From the NCBI GenBank assembly GCA_030248295.1, contig JASANH010000913.1, positions 1-64,000 of the forward strand: a stretch of 64,000 nt of DNA, given 5' to 3'. The translations under genes were made by a program, and so were the position numbers. How positions within the stretch are numbered: position 1 is the stretch's first letter; every line of letters begins with the position of its first letter. Under the pieces are notes generated by a model. That model ran no database searches. It was not told the origin of the DNA and saw nothing but the letters and a program-made list of their open reading frames with translations. The DNA comes from Mesodorylaimus sp. YZB2_4. Lineage: Eukaryota; Nematoda; Enoplea; Dorylaimida; Dorylaimidae. Positions 1-10,918 of this stretch are shown here, piece after piece.

Positions 1-329
1 ATTATGTGATCGAAGTCTTTGGACGTCTTACTTGAAATATGTATTTTACTTCTTTTGGTTCGATTCCATAGCTTTGAGTTACTTATCACTTTCCCATGGT
101 GAATTATTTTTCTCATATCTCCTATTTTCCAAAAGATTTCGCGAAGCTTTTTTTGATGTTCTGAAAATTATGACCAGGAAACTTGGAAAATTGCTAAGAC
201 AACGCCAAGAATTTTGGACTTTTAAGAACATCCTACTTTTATAGTTGGGTTATTGTGACCGAGTGAAGATTCTCAGCATGCACATTTATTTGCATTAAAA
301 ACTGCCTCAAACTGTTGCGCCATTCCTGA

Positions 330-1285
330 GTACTGATGGTTTTCTCTCGGGGATCTCTCTCGTCGAAGTTCTGGTCCTGCTACAAGAAACTGTCGCCCAA
401 GGACCAGTCAGTTCCAACCCTCATAAAAATGAATTTGACCAGCCTCTAATCACTTCAGCGGAGAAGGCAAATATTTTAAATGAAACTTTTTCCAAAAATT
501 TCGATTGGCAGTACTAACTACTCTTGCTTTTTCGCCAAATGATCACATGCATGATATTGATCGATTGGACTATCAGGTTACTCCAGCCTTCGTTGCGAAT
601 GAAATTCGTAGATTACGTGTCAATGTGGCGCCAAGAGATGATGGTATTACTTCACGTATGCTCAAACTGATAGCTAAATCGATTGCCCCAGCAGTCTCTG
701 CTCTCTTTAATCGCTCAATCGATGGGGAATGTTTCCCTTCAAGATGGAAATCCGCAAAGGTCGTCCCAATCAGTAAACCAGGTGACAAGACACGGCCGTC
801 TTCGTATCGACCTATTTCACTTCTTCCGATCTTATCAAAGATTCTAGAGAGGAAAGTGGATAAATTACTTCGATCTTGTCTCCACTTATCGGATTGCCAA
901 TTTGGCTTTCGCCCGGGGCGTGGGACGAATGGTGCACTAATGCTGAAATCTCAAAGAATATGACTGGCTTCACGATTTTAAAGGTGTCTCCGTGACGGGG
1001 GTATATCTCGATTTGAGGAAGGCTTTTGATCAAGTTCTCCACCCGAACCTGCTCCGCACGCTCGAAGGCTATCACGCAGTCCCTCCCAAGCTACTTCGGT
1101 TGATTCAATCCTATCTCTCTGATCGGAATCAGCGTGTTGTGGTAGGCAATTGTTCCTCGCCATCCTGCTCGGTACCAAGTGGTGTTTCGCAGGGTTCGAT
1201 TCTCGGTCCGACTCTGTTTATAGCTTTCATTGACCCACTCCTGAAAGCATTCGCTGATCGTTTTCCGAACTTTTCGTTATTATAC
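330..1285 (+). pseudogene. LINE (non-LTR retrotransposon) reverse transcriptase fragment, frameshifted and truncated
   Basis: The first part (about 505-963) reads as the N-terminal half of a non-LTR reverse transcriptase, with the linker and block 'SYRPISLLPILSKILER' followed by 'QFGFRPGRGT'. The second part (992-1285, another frame) continues with 'VYLDLRKAFDQV' and 'PSGVSQGSILGPTLF'. The frame changes between about 925 and 990. Linker-like coding sequence extends upstream to about 330. The protein stops at 'LLY', exactly where the catalytic YADD box should follow, because a TIR element begins at 1286. The remaining palm, thumb and 3' end are absent, so the copy is dead. The motifs suit the CR1/Jockey group; the clade is inferred. 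Confidence 0.85.
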
Positions 1286-2413
1286 TTCGAATGGAGAACG
1301 TGCGCACAGCCGAAGTCCATTTCAAAAAAGACAGAAAACAGGGGTGTGCGCGCTCTTTTCTGCGAACCGTCCATTTTCTAGTATGTATACATTGCCTCGA
1401 ACGGAGACCCAAACGGAAGGAATGGTCTCTCCATCGAATGGAGACGAGAAGCCTGATGGAGACTGTCTCCATTCGTGCCGCCCGCGACGAGAGAACTCGG
1501 AAATTAATTCTGAAACACCGTATTTTGGAATATTTCGATAGAAATCGGCCAGTTTTGGCCATTTAGGAGGTACAGGCTTACCTCCTAAATGGAGGAAACC
1601 AATGTGAATGGAGAAAACCAGGTATTTTATATCTTTATTTTACTTATTTCTTAATATTTTTTTAAGTGGCCCTAAAAAAATATAGTATGGCTGAACAACG
1701 CACCCCTTACCGCAAAGAGTCACATTTTGCGTGAGTTTCGTCATTTCACCTGCACTGTTATGAACAAGGTTTGCAAGGTTTCGTCTTCAGCAATCATGTG
1801 CTAGATAAATTATAGGCCTAGGTATCATCAATCCGTGTATATGTTGGTCCTATGAAATTCAGATCACGTTGGCTAGAACTGGTGTAGGAAATACTTGCTT
1901 CAGCTAAAAAAGGACATGTCAACGCCGGAAGAAGAAAATCAAGTACCTATCGTTCCATCATCATGAAATCCGCGATGATTCGGCATCGCTGGCTCGAGGC
2001 AAACATGATGCTGGCGCGGTCAGGGTCCATTAGCAACATAAAAGAGAGGCAAACCGGTAGAAGATATGATGTTTCAAGCGAATCGATGACCTGTCTTGAC
2101 TAGATGATGTTATGGGCAATAAGTGTTTACCTATGTTATAAAGAGCACAGTACTCTCGTTTTGGAATCCCTCTGTGGCGAAAAATTTTTGGTGTTGTCAA
2201 TTTGTAAAATTCTCAGTCCGTCAGACATCCTGCAGCTTTTTATTTCAAGAAATCTATATTTACGTGCGCATTTTGCATTATGTAATGCTAAAGTAAAATA
2301 TAATTTTACTGTAAGTGAAGACGCGCACAATTTTTCTTGCGCGCAACACTTGGAATGGTCCGCGAGGAACCCGTCTCCATTCGCGATTTCTCCATTTTGT
2401 CTCCATTTTCGAG
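1286..2413. mobile_element. Non-autonomous TIR DNA element inserted in the LINE
   Basis: Both ends carry an imperfect inverted terminal repeat (left TTCGAATGGAGA, right complement CTCGAAAATGGAGA). The element is flanked by the direct repeat TATAC at 1281-1285 and 2414-2418, a likely target-site duplication. 'Variants of tccatt/aatgga' recur near both ends as subterminal repeats. No transposase is visible. A perfect 12-bp stem (1561-1572 with 1579-1590, loop of 6) lies inside. The element is 1,128 bp and interrupts the reverse transcriptase reading frame. Family assignment is open. Confidence 0.6.
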
Positions 2414-2490
2414 TATACATCGCGCTAAAGAAAAAGAAATATGAATAAGGAAACAGGTGTGCGTTGAGAGTAGGGGAGGGAAGAGAGCTC

Positions 2491-4404
2491 CAGGTCGATC
2501 ATAACATCTTTTGGTAGCCCTTGAGAGCAGTCCGCTCGTGGTTGATTTTTTGTGCCAATACCGATTGTAGAGCGACGCCTCAGTCTTCTACTCTGCCTCT
2601 CTTGTCGCCGAACATAAGTGTTCGTTACCTTCCACTGCACAACGGCGAAAAATTGGTGGCAGAACGTTTGGCGCTTCGTTCCATTTTGGTCCGTTTGGTC
2701 TGTTTGATGGATCGATCATTCATTGTCGCGGCAGCTCTTTGTCGGGTGCTCGGTTTGGACACTGGTTCAGTGGTCCCTCGTTTTGTTGGTCAGTGTCACA
2801 GAGTTCGATTTAGTCCACCTATGGTCGGTTCGCTGTTTTGATGGTCGCATGGTTGGTTCAGTGGTGCCGGTGGCGTGCTGTGTGGCGGCGATGATCAGCG
2901 AGCTCCTTGACGTTTTGGGCGTGAGTAAGCCTGGATTTTTGCTATGCTGTTGCGTGCTCTATGACTCCAGATTGGTTTTTCTGTCGTAGGCTCTTCCTGT
3001 CCCCCCCCCCCCCCCCCCCTGTTGGTGCGTTTGTCACCTCAGTTTTTTTGGTTGCGTTGTAACCAGACTAGGGATTTGGATCGTGTCTTCTTTTAAGGCG
3101 GTTTTCGGGTGAATCTATCGTTCTAATTTTTTTTTGAGCCTTGCTGGGGTTCTTCTTGTGACACTCACACCATGTCTGGCTCTATTTGTGAAGCTTTGGG
3201 TCCTGCTCGCAAATTTCTGACTGATTACTTGGATTCTATGCCAGGCCTGATTGTCGATTTTGACACTGCCCAGGAGTGCGATGCGCACTATCGAGTTCTC
3301 CGCACCTATCGCGAGAATTTGGAAAAGAGGGATGATCTTTTCAGTGGTTTGCATGCTCAGTTATTTGCGGCTTAGGAGGAGCCGACTGAAGGGGCTCAGA
3401 AAATCGTTGATGATCTGCTTCTGTCTGACGGTGCTGTTTTGAATCAGCTGGACGAAATGAAGGCTGATGTGGATGCTGCCATGCAGGATATTCGCGATCA
3501 GCAGCGGATGGAGAGCGACGATAGGCATCGGCTGGCTGGAGAAGGTTCACGTGCTAGCGGAGCAGGCTGCGCGTCGGGAGCACTCGCTAAATTTTATGGG
3601 AATCTCTTGCGATGGCGGGAATTCTGTGATTCCTTTGAGGCTTTCATGCATAATAATGCGAGTCTTCAATCGATCGACAAGTTCAATTATTTGCGTGCTC
3701 AGTTGACTGGAGATGCAAAGAGGGCTATTGCGGGGTTGGGTCTATCGACTGAGAATTATGCGGTACAGATGCTCAAGAAGAGGTTCGGTCGCACTCAAGA
3801 GGTTGTATATGCGTATTTTCGGGCTTTGACTGATCTGTCTCCTGCTTCTAATCAGGTCCATCATTTGCGGGTTCTGTTCGATCTCATCGAGCAGCATTTG
3901 AATTCGTTAGAGGCTCTGGGGGAAGACATCTCGGGTGATTATCTGGTGTCCATCATCGGATCGAAACTTCTTTCAGAATTTTTGTTGCGTTTGGAAGAGT
4001 CGCACTGAGGCGGCGTGGACTGTACCGTAGAAGGTCTTCGTGCCAGTATTTTTCGTCATTTGATTGCTCGGGAATCCGTCGAGGGTTCTCAGGTTGGGAA
4101 GCAGAGGTGTGATTCATCATGTAGTTCAAAGGAGAAGAGAAGTTCGTTTCATGAACAGTCGGGAAGACAGGAGTCTTCCTCTTCGTCGACATCTGCGACG
4201 GCTGGTGCTTTGCTTTTGGCTGGTGCTTTATTTGCTGTGGACTCTCGAAAGGAGAAAGCCAAGGGCAAATGCTTTTCTTGTCTACAGTCGGGTCACTCCG
4301 TCTCTACTGTAAGTGTCGCACGATGCGCCCATGTCGTCATAGCAAAAAATGAACCAGGAGCGGACTGCTCTCAAGGGCTACCAAAAGATGTTATGATCGA
4401 CCTG
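2491..4404. repeat. Perfect 47-bp inverted repeat flanking the BEL/Pao gag region
   Basis: Bases 2491-2537 are the exact reverse complement of 4358-4404 (47 of 47 by eye). The inner distance is about 1.8 kb. The interval holds a promoter-like untranslated stretch, a poly-C run (3001-3020) and a decayed BEL/Pao gag reading frame. BEL/Pao elements normally have direct LTRs, so identical inverted ends suggest two opposed copies of another repeat, or an inversion or fusion. Confidence 0.75.
3001..3020 (+). repeat. Poly-C homopolymer
   Basis: About 19 consecutive C residues lie 150 bases upstream of the gag-like frame. Similar C runs occur at about 50168-50177, 61158-61172, 62058-62071 and 62183-62192. 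Their exact lengths may be affected by sequencing error. Confidence 0.8.
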
Positions 4405-4420
4405 TCTAACCCCGAGTGGA
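3172..4420 (+). pseudogene. BEL/Pao LTR-retrotransposon gag-like remnant
   Basis: One frame runs from an ATG at 3172 with in-frame stops at 3373-3375 (TAG) and 4006-4008 (TGA). The central part contains a DUF1759-like signature ('KFNYLRAQLTGDAKRAI'), typical of BEL/Pao Gag, followed by 'LKKRFG'. Further on, a CxxC-type zinc-knuckle start ('CFSCLQSGH') appears near 4270-4300. No protease, reverse transcriptase, integrase or LTR follows; the sequence runs into other repeats at about 4330-4430. The two nonsense codons and the truncation mean it is inactive. Confidence 0.8.
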
Positions 4421-4429
4421 GGTAGGCAA

Positions 4430-4985
4430 GTCTCGCGACCATACCGGCCCTAGAAACATCAACCGGAGAGGTTGGCGTCTACCAGCCAGGGGAGCGTATC
4501 GATTACTACCGACCGCCAGGGATGCTTTTTTTTATTTCAAAATTTTTGTGGGCCAAGGCCCGTTTTTGCCTATAGCCGGCCAGCAGTCAAACCTTATAAG
4601 CAGGGCTGTGCGGGGACCGGCACACACAGCAGCGTCCCTCTGCGTGTCTTCACAAGGAGCACCCCCACGCGAGGGCATCCTGGACTGGACACCGACTTCC
4701 TCGGGCGATGACGGGTGGGCTTTGAACCCTGTCGGTGTTTGACAGCCGAGACTGTCTACTCGTTTAGCTTCGGTCTCTCCACTCGGAGCACCTCGACGGT
4801 ACCGGGTGAGTCACCCACGGCCTGGTGTGCAAGGTCAGCGAGGGTTTATGGTTCGCAGCCCACCTCCGTCACCGGGGATCGAACCCGGGACGAGCCCAGC
4901 CGCTCGCTCCCAAGCAATACGGAGAGACGAATGCCGAACCGCTGCACCACCGCGGCCACCGCCAGGGATGCTGGTTACACCTGAA
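4430..4985 (+). repeat. Older dispersed repeat split by a SINE
   Basis: Bases 4430-4526 and 4973-4985 together match an unsplit copy at about 32806-32910 (shared words include 'tctcgcgac', 'ccctagaaa', 'gccagg', 'cgattact' and 'accgccagggatgctggtta'). Related copies on the other strand lie at about 30238-30310 and 32590-32660. The split is caused by the SINE at 4527-4957. Confidence 0.65.
4527..4957 (-). mobile_element. tRNA-derived SINE (family 2) with 15-bp target-site duplication
   Basis: The element reads on the - strand. Its head (just below 4957) begins GGCCGCGGTGGTGCAGCGG, a tRNA A-box-like segment, followed about 50 bases later by a B box (GGGTTCGATCCCCGG). Its tail is the T run and AT-rich stretch at 4524-4545, a poly(A) tail on the - strand. 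The identical 15-mer ACCGCCAGGGATGCT flanks it at 4512-4526 and 4958-4972, and an uninterrupted copy of that site exists at 32889-32903. Related, more decayed copies lie at 51120-51640 and 57950-58060. Confidence 0.85.
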
Positions 4986-5062
4986 GCTCTCTTCCCTTCC
5001 ACACTCTCCGCTCATCATACCACGAAAAGAGAACGGGTTTCAGACAAGGAACTACTTTAGTG

Positions 5063-5200
5063 TTGATATGCACTTGAAAAAAGATATAGATATAGATATG
5101 ATTTAGATGTCTATATCCCAGAAAGGTATAGATGTGAATATTAAAATTATATCTCCTGAAAAGATATTCATTTGAGATATTTCTGAAAGCTCAAAAATAC
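5063..5200. repeat. AT-rich GATATA-type simple repeat
   Basis: Short runs of 'gatatagatatag' and 'agatatt' occur with no coding potential. A similar region lies at 10510-10645. From 5200 to 6060 I see only unassigned sequence with short spurious ORFs. Confidence 0.5.
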
Positions 5201-6078
5201 CAACTATTTGATAAAAATCAGAAAAATTTTAAATTAAATCAAATAGACTTTACTGTTTACTTTTCCCAGACACGGTGGTTCACATCAGCTGCGGTTGTCG
5301 CGGCCGCCGATCAAATAGAGAAAGCTGCAGTGACCACGACATTACATGCTAGACTCGTTCACATTCGAACTGCAGAAGTTGGGGGTCGATCAGCTTGGCC
5401 GGCCCAGCCTGCGGCTTGTTGTTAATCCTTGTCTGCAGTATATACATTCACAGTGCAGATAGACAAAGGCATTAGTCAGACACTGTCTGCAAGAGGCTAG
5501 TGGGGGAAGACACGAGCTTGCCAAATTTAAATCATGGAATAAACTCTTGGATTTCCAAGCAATTGCAACTGACAATGAGAACTTTTAGACCATTCAGTGC
5601 ACCTGTGCTCACAGTGGCTATGAATGTCATCTGATGTTGGTTTGCTCGCCCCTTTGATAGAATGCGCCTCACATATGTACTTTACAGTACCCATGGATGT
5701 CAGCATCAGAAGCGCAAGGTGTTTTGCTGTGCTATGCTATGCTTTACTGTACCAAAAGACTTATCAGTCCACTTGGAAGGCACAGCACAACGGTTAAAAC
5801 GTAACAAGGCATCAAAAACAGAGGTTTGTCACAAAGGTCAAAAAAATATCGATTGAACTAAACGCAATATCGCAATATCATTGATCATATTATTCCACAA
5901 GGTCATATCTGAGAATAGACCATTTCACTGTTTTCCAGAAATTTGAAAATCATGCAAAATTTCCTACTGTAGTTAATCTTCTTATTACAAAACAGCCTGG
6001 GCACTAATCCAACGTGTGCGCGAATGTGACTCGTTCTGCCAACGGATTTCGGATTTACTACGTTATTTCGGACTCGTA

Positions 6079-6983
6079 CATACTCTCGTCGTATCGACGT
6101 AGACGTAGCAAAATAGACGTAGCACACACTCTGTGTAAGTTAATGATGTGCAGGCACGGCATACTGTAGCTACGTCGGGAATCCTACGTCGATCTGCTCC
6201 TACGTCGACAAGTATGAACGACCAAACGGAGTTGGTTTGGTTACGGACGTAGCAACTACGTCGACGTAGCTATTGCACAAAGTTACGATTTTTCTGCAAA
6301 AACTACGCTGCTCCGTCTGTTGATCGGATGAATCGAAAATTTGTTCAAAATTCAAAATTTCGTGGCTTCATGGAGAATTTTTATCGTAGATTCTAAATTT
6401 TGAGCCAGAAATGTTGTTAGTTGAGCGGAATTATTTTTATTTTGTGTTTTTTGAGGGTCATTTTTTAAGTGTGGCATCAACACAACTTTTCGCTTTTTAC
6501 TGTTGAAACGCAGTTTTTGTTTGTTTTTAGAGCCCCGTGACAAAGGGTTCGGATAATATCGACACTTACGAGGATTACATTTATTATGACATGGATGATA
6601 ATGATGGTTTTAATACAACTTTGAATATGACTCTTGAATTTTGAGACCTCATAAGCACGAGCCAGAATAGAACTAATCAGTACCGACTGATCAGTAATTT
6701 AGTATCGACTGTCCTGAACATACCTATCCTATCATGGTAGTTTGCCGTCAAAACTACAAAAAATTATTCGTGTTTCGTTAGTATGAACGCGCCGTTTTCT
6801 AACGAGTGCCAGGCCCTATTACGCACATGGACTGGTTCTGCGTAGCTCGCACCCCAATACGTCGACGCGGGCACTTCTGCAAAAACTACGTCTACGACGA
6901 TACGCATACGTCGCTCCGCTGCTAGTATGAACGCGGCCCCTACGTCACTCAGTCTACGTCAACGTCGATACGACGAGAGTATG
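6079..6983. mobile_element. TA-flanked TIR element rich in TACGTCG motifs
   Basis: The left end CATACTCTCGTCGTATCGAC (6079 on) is mirrored by the right end ending GTCGATACGACGAGAGTATG (to 6983), with a dinucleotide TA directly outside both ends (6077-6078 and 6984-6985). Many copies of 'tacgtcgacgta'-type words cluster inside each end as subterminal repeats, and 'agtatgaac' recurs internally. No transposase frame is present. The size (905 bp), TIRs and TA duplication suggest a non-autonomous Tc1/mariner-type or similar element; the superfamily is inferred. Confidence 0.7.
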
Positions 6984-6989
6984 TAAGGG

Positions 6990-8480
6990 CCTTCATCATG
7001 GTGCTGAAAACGGATGTCGCGAATGACCTGTTTGTGACAAGAATATATATGATACATGATATATATACATGATATGGATACATTATTTGCGCCAATAGTG
7101 TATCATGCAGTCCCACCTCTCTTTTCCGAAAAAATATTTCTCTTTGCCGTTGTATACATCTCTATGCCGAAACGATTTTTTCTCTTTTCCGTTATAAATT
7201 GAAGCCAAAAATTTTTTCTGCTTATTCCCTGACGAGATCCAGAAGTGCGGCCTTTTCCCGCGTGTTAATGGCAGGTTCCATGGTTCAAATTTGTGTTGTC
7301 TGCTACCGCGAAGTGCGCGGAGAAAGTCATGTTATAGCTATGATAGAAAGGAGAACGACAGAGTACAGACCTTGAATGGAGCTTCGAAGTTATAGAACTA
7401 AAAAAAGTGAAAATAACGAAATATGCGTAGTGTGCTTCATGAAAAATTTCAAAAATGCCCAAAAAATGCTTGGTAGAAGCATGAGGCGATCAATATTTTG
7501 CCAAATAATACCTACGTAAAATTAGAATAAGACTTCTGTCACATCAAATTTTGCCGATCGTCGAGAAATTCCGTCTCAAATGTCCGAGTGATTGTGACAA
7601 AAAGTTCCTTCAATGTTTGACCTTTTCAGCATTTTTCCTTTTTTTCTATGAACGATTTAAATAAATCTAAAAAAATAAATAACTGTACATACAGTATGAG
7701 CCCATTCAAAGAAGAGAAATAATTTAAAAAATTCTCGGATAGTATCTTGGATTTTTTTTCACTGATTCTGAGGTTTGGGTTTTATTCCCGACGTTCGTGC
7801 TCCACTTTTTCGAATCAGCGCGGAAAAGTTTTCAGCACGGATTTTTTCAGAAGGAGCGCGGGAAGGTGGTCATTAAAATCAAAATCTCGGACAAAAGGGC
7901 TCTTTTTACGCCGCATTCGGTCAATCCTTACAGACTACGGCTCTTAAACTCTTTCACTCACGTCAGCGGTAACCTACTGTAGCTGGAAATAATAAAGCAC
8001 TACAATATTCTTAAAAATGCGGCAAGTTTTCTCCACATTTGAACCAATATTCGAATGGATCCATTTCATTTACGGCCTCTTAGGGCTTTTTAAGGATGAC
8101 AAAATATGCCTCCAACTCGCGATCAAGATAACTCGAGCCAGCAATTCGTCTAGCTGCGTTTCGTTTCTCTCTTAGAGATCTCCACGAACCTCCGCTGACA
8201 GATCACTAATTTATAAAAACGCAGTCATTCGAAAACTCAATGTAACTGATTGTAAAAAGATTTAGTTGCAGTTGAATTCAGATTTTGCGAAGAGATTCAG
8301 TTACAGTTAACTGAGTTATTGCACCTATCGAATATGTCAAGGTCAACTTAATGGTTGGCGTAGCTTTCTAATCGTAAGATCAACTAATGAAAAGTGATGA
8401 AACTGATGGAAAAGATCAACTGATGAAATGAGGAGGGTGCAAGAGCGGTCGGTTGGAGTAGTCGCTCTCGTTTCTAGATC
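6990..8480. other. Unassigned non-coding interval
   Basis: AT-rich DNA with only short spurious ORFs. No exon, RNA gene or clear repeat was recognised. Confidence 0.4.
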
Positions 8481-8559
8481 TGGTTCCGTTAGTGTATGTT
8501 ATGGATGAACACGTTCACATCATCATCGCTCATTTCTATCTTCACTTCCTTGTTATTGA

Positions 8560-9290
8560 TCATGATTATGAGTAAACACAGATTCAAATTTCGATTCTCT
8601 AATGTCAACAGCATTTTGGGAAAACGAGATGATTTAAAAGCGGAAATCTTTGATTACTTTGAGGTTGTGGAAACAAAGTTGGATTCATCGATTGATAACG
8701 ATGACATTTTGGTACTAGGTTTTAATATTTTTCGATCTGATCGTCGTAAAGGCGGTGGTGGTCTTGCTGCTCATATTAACTCGGCACTACTATCTTCCTT
8801 ATTGAAAACTCCTGCGCATGTTGGAATTAAGCGCCTTCTCTTGAGATATTGCCTCTTCGAATTGGGGCTGACCACGATTCAATTTTTTGTATTTTGGTGT
8901 ACATTCCGGAGACGAGCGTTGAAGCTATAAATGCGTTGGAGGAATATGTGCTTCGGGTATTTCGTAACCATGTACATCGGCTTCTTATTATTTACGATCT
9001 CAATGCAGACCTTCATACGGCCTCTCGTCGGCTGCTAGATTTTGTCCTTAATTTTGGCGGCCTTCTAACGGTCTTAGAGCCTACAAGACATGTTGAAAGC
9101 CTCTTGGATCTTGCCAGTTTTGGCGAAGGTGTCCGACAAGTGTCCTCGGCAGTCCTTCCACCAATTGCCACATCTGACCACAATTCAATTATGATTAAAT
9201 TCACTGGTTTTAGCGCGTCACGTCTTATCTCACGTCTTATTTGGCTCATCAAACGGGCGGATTGTGATGCAATCAATCTTCAATTAACAG
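8560..9290 (+). pseudogene. LINE apurinic endonuclease-like domain, frameshifted
   Basis: The first frame (about 8496-8890) contains 'NVNSILGKRDDLK' and 'VVETKLDSSI', which match the N-terminal strands of a LINE AP-endonuclease (the ETKL active-site region). A shift near 8870 leads into a second frame (to about 9290) with 'LLIIYDLNADL' (the GDFN-like block, degenerate) and 'TSDHNSIMI' (the C-terminal SDH block with catalytic H). No reverse transcriptase follows. It may be the 5' half of the same LINE family as the fragment at 330-1285, but the two are 7 kb apart, so this is inference. Confidence 0.75.
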
Positions 9291-9738
9291 CAAATAATCT
9301 TGCTCTGGTCGAACTGCCTGTTACGGTTGATGATGCTCGTTCTGCTCACACGACGACAATTGAGGACACTCTGCGCTGTACGCATTGCATGTACATAAAA
9401 AAACCCAGAAAGTACTAGAATCGCGCCTGACTAATCACGTACCAACGCTAAAGTAGATTTGGCAGTTCAAGTCGAAGCATCTGACCGACGAGTACGCTGA
9501 GAGGGTCTACTGTACTTGTACTGTATCCTGTCCACAAAAGTGCAACTTTGCTTTACTGCTCCAACATATCCGCACTTTATTTCCACGTTGCATGCAGCTA
9601 CACTCTACTTCATAGTAAAGTGCTGTGTGGAACTTAGATTACTTCAAATCAACACCAGTATTGATAACAGACGTGGACGTCATACAGAAGATGAACACTC
9701 CGGGCTCTCATCGGCAGGCCTTCCGCAGTTCTTTGAGC

Positions 9739-10510
9739 ATGCAGTCTATACGAATACGAATGGACACGATCGCTTGGATGATCAGAGCTGCCGTTTTTGC
9801 TTTTTTGCCCTTCCTGTGCCTTGCCGCATGTCCCCACGGACTCCCCGGCTACCGTGACCCCACAACGGGCAAAGGCTACTGTTACATCGTGTTGAGGTAT
9901 CATGAGATTACTCAGATTCGAGAAAATTTATGGCAAGAAACGGTCAAATATGACCGTACTGAATATGCTATAATTGGTAATAAGATTAGATACCAACAGG
10001 GTGTTGTGGATGCGTATACGGACGCTGTTCGAATGTGCTATATGGTACCACGAATCCGGCCTGTTCGAGGGAGTCGCTTTGTACCGTCATGCATAACCGG
10101 TAGCTGGACGTCAGGCTGGACAGCTAATTGCCCGGCCATAAAATATTTTAAGACCGAGTGGACGGAGGTGCCTGGACCCGATGTGCGACTTCGGCTGCCA
10201 ATGCCTGAAACTCCACAACATGTCGAGTGGATAATCAAAAATCTGCTCGTTGATGTTTATCATGAAACACACTGGTATTCTGGTGGTGCTTTAAAGGTTG
10301 ACATAACATTGGTAAGGTTTTTGTAAAAGCTCCTTTTTGCGTTTTGATTCATCATCATTCTCCATTTTCTAGTTCTCTCTCGAAGTGGGGCTCGTGTTTC
10401 TTACTTCATTCCTTCATGTTGTCCTGTCCAGTTTTTCCCCTGAATTCACGTTCACTTGCCCCATGTCTTCTCTGAATGTGTTGACAAGTAGTTTTTATAT
10501 TCGAGGCTAG
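9739..10510 (+). CDS. Small secreted protein of unknown function (two exons)
   Basis: Exon 1 runs 9739-10311 and exon 2 10373-10510. The 61-base intron has donor GTAAGG, acceptor TTTTCTAG and phase 0, and the join gives 236 codons ending in TAG. An alternative start ATG at 9760 leads straight into a signal peptide ('AVFAFLPFLCLAACP'). After cleavage come 'CPHGLPGYRDPTTG' and 'GYCYIV', reminiscent of the opening of a C-type lectin-like domain, but the later conserved tryptophan and cysteine pattern is not convincing. Exon 2 adds a hydrophobic stretch (EVGLVFLTSFLHVV) that could be a membrane or GPI-type tail. No family was recognised. Confidence 0.5.
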
Positions 10511-10645
10511 TACTGTTGATATGGATATCCATATCCATACATCTATCTAATCGATATCGATATCTTCTGACATATCGATATCGAAATCATATCCATGTCC
10601 ATATCTTTTGGTACATCTATATTATATCTTTTTACTTCCAAGATA
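10510..10645. repeat. GATATC/ATATCC simple repeat
   Basis: Tandem and inverted 'gatatcgatatc' and 'atatccatatcc' words. Local palindromes arise from the motif itself. Confidence 0.6.
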
Positions 10646-10918
10646 TCGATATTCAAGAGTTTTAGAGGTCTGAAAGTGCTTGTTTACCGCAAAAAAGAAC
10701 CCGGTTTTGGTCGAAAAGGTTCTCAAGGGCCATCCGTGGAGAAGGTCAAGACCCCTAGTAGCTTGGGTGTCACACGACTGGACTGACTGACTTTGTGCTT
10801 ATCTATGTCGCGTCATCGCGAACTATTGGCTTAGTGTTTAGATTAGTGATGAATGTTTACGATCTGTCTGAATTACTAGCACTAGTAGCTATGGGGCGAT
10901 AGGCCCGACCCGTATATA

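Noticed and set aside
5650-5860. Short ORF with 'gctatgctatgc' repeats
   Set aside because: Simple-sequence repeat; the 64-codon frame has no supporting features.
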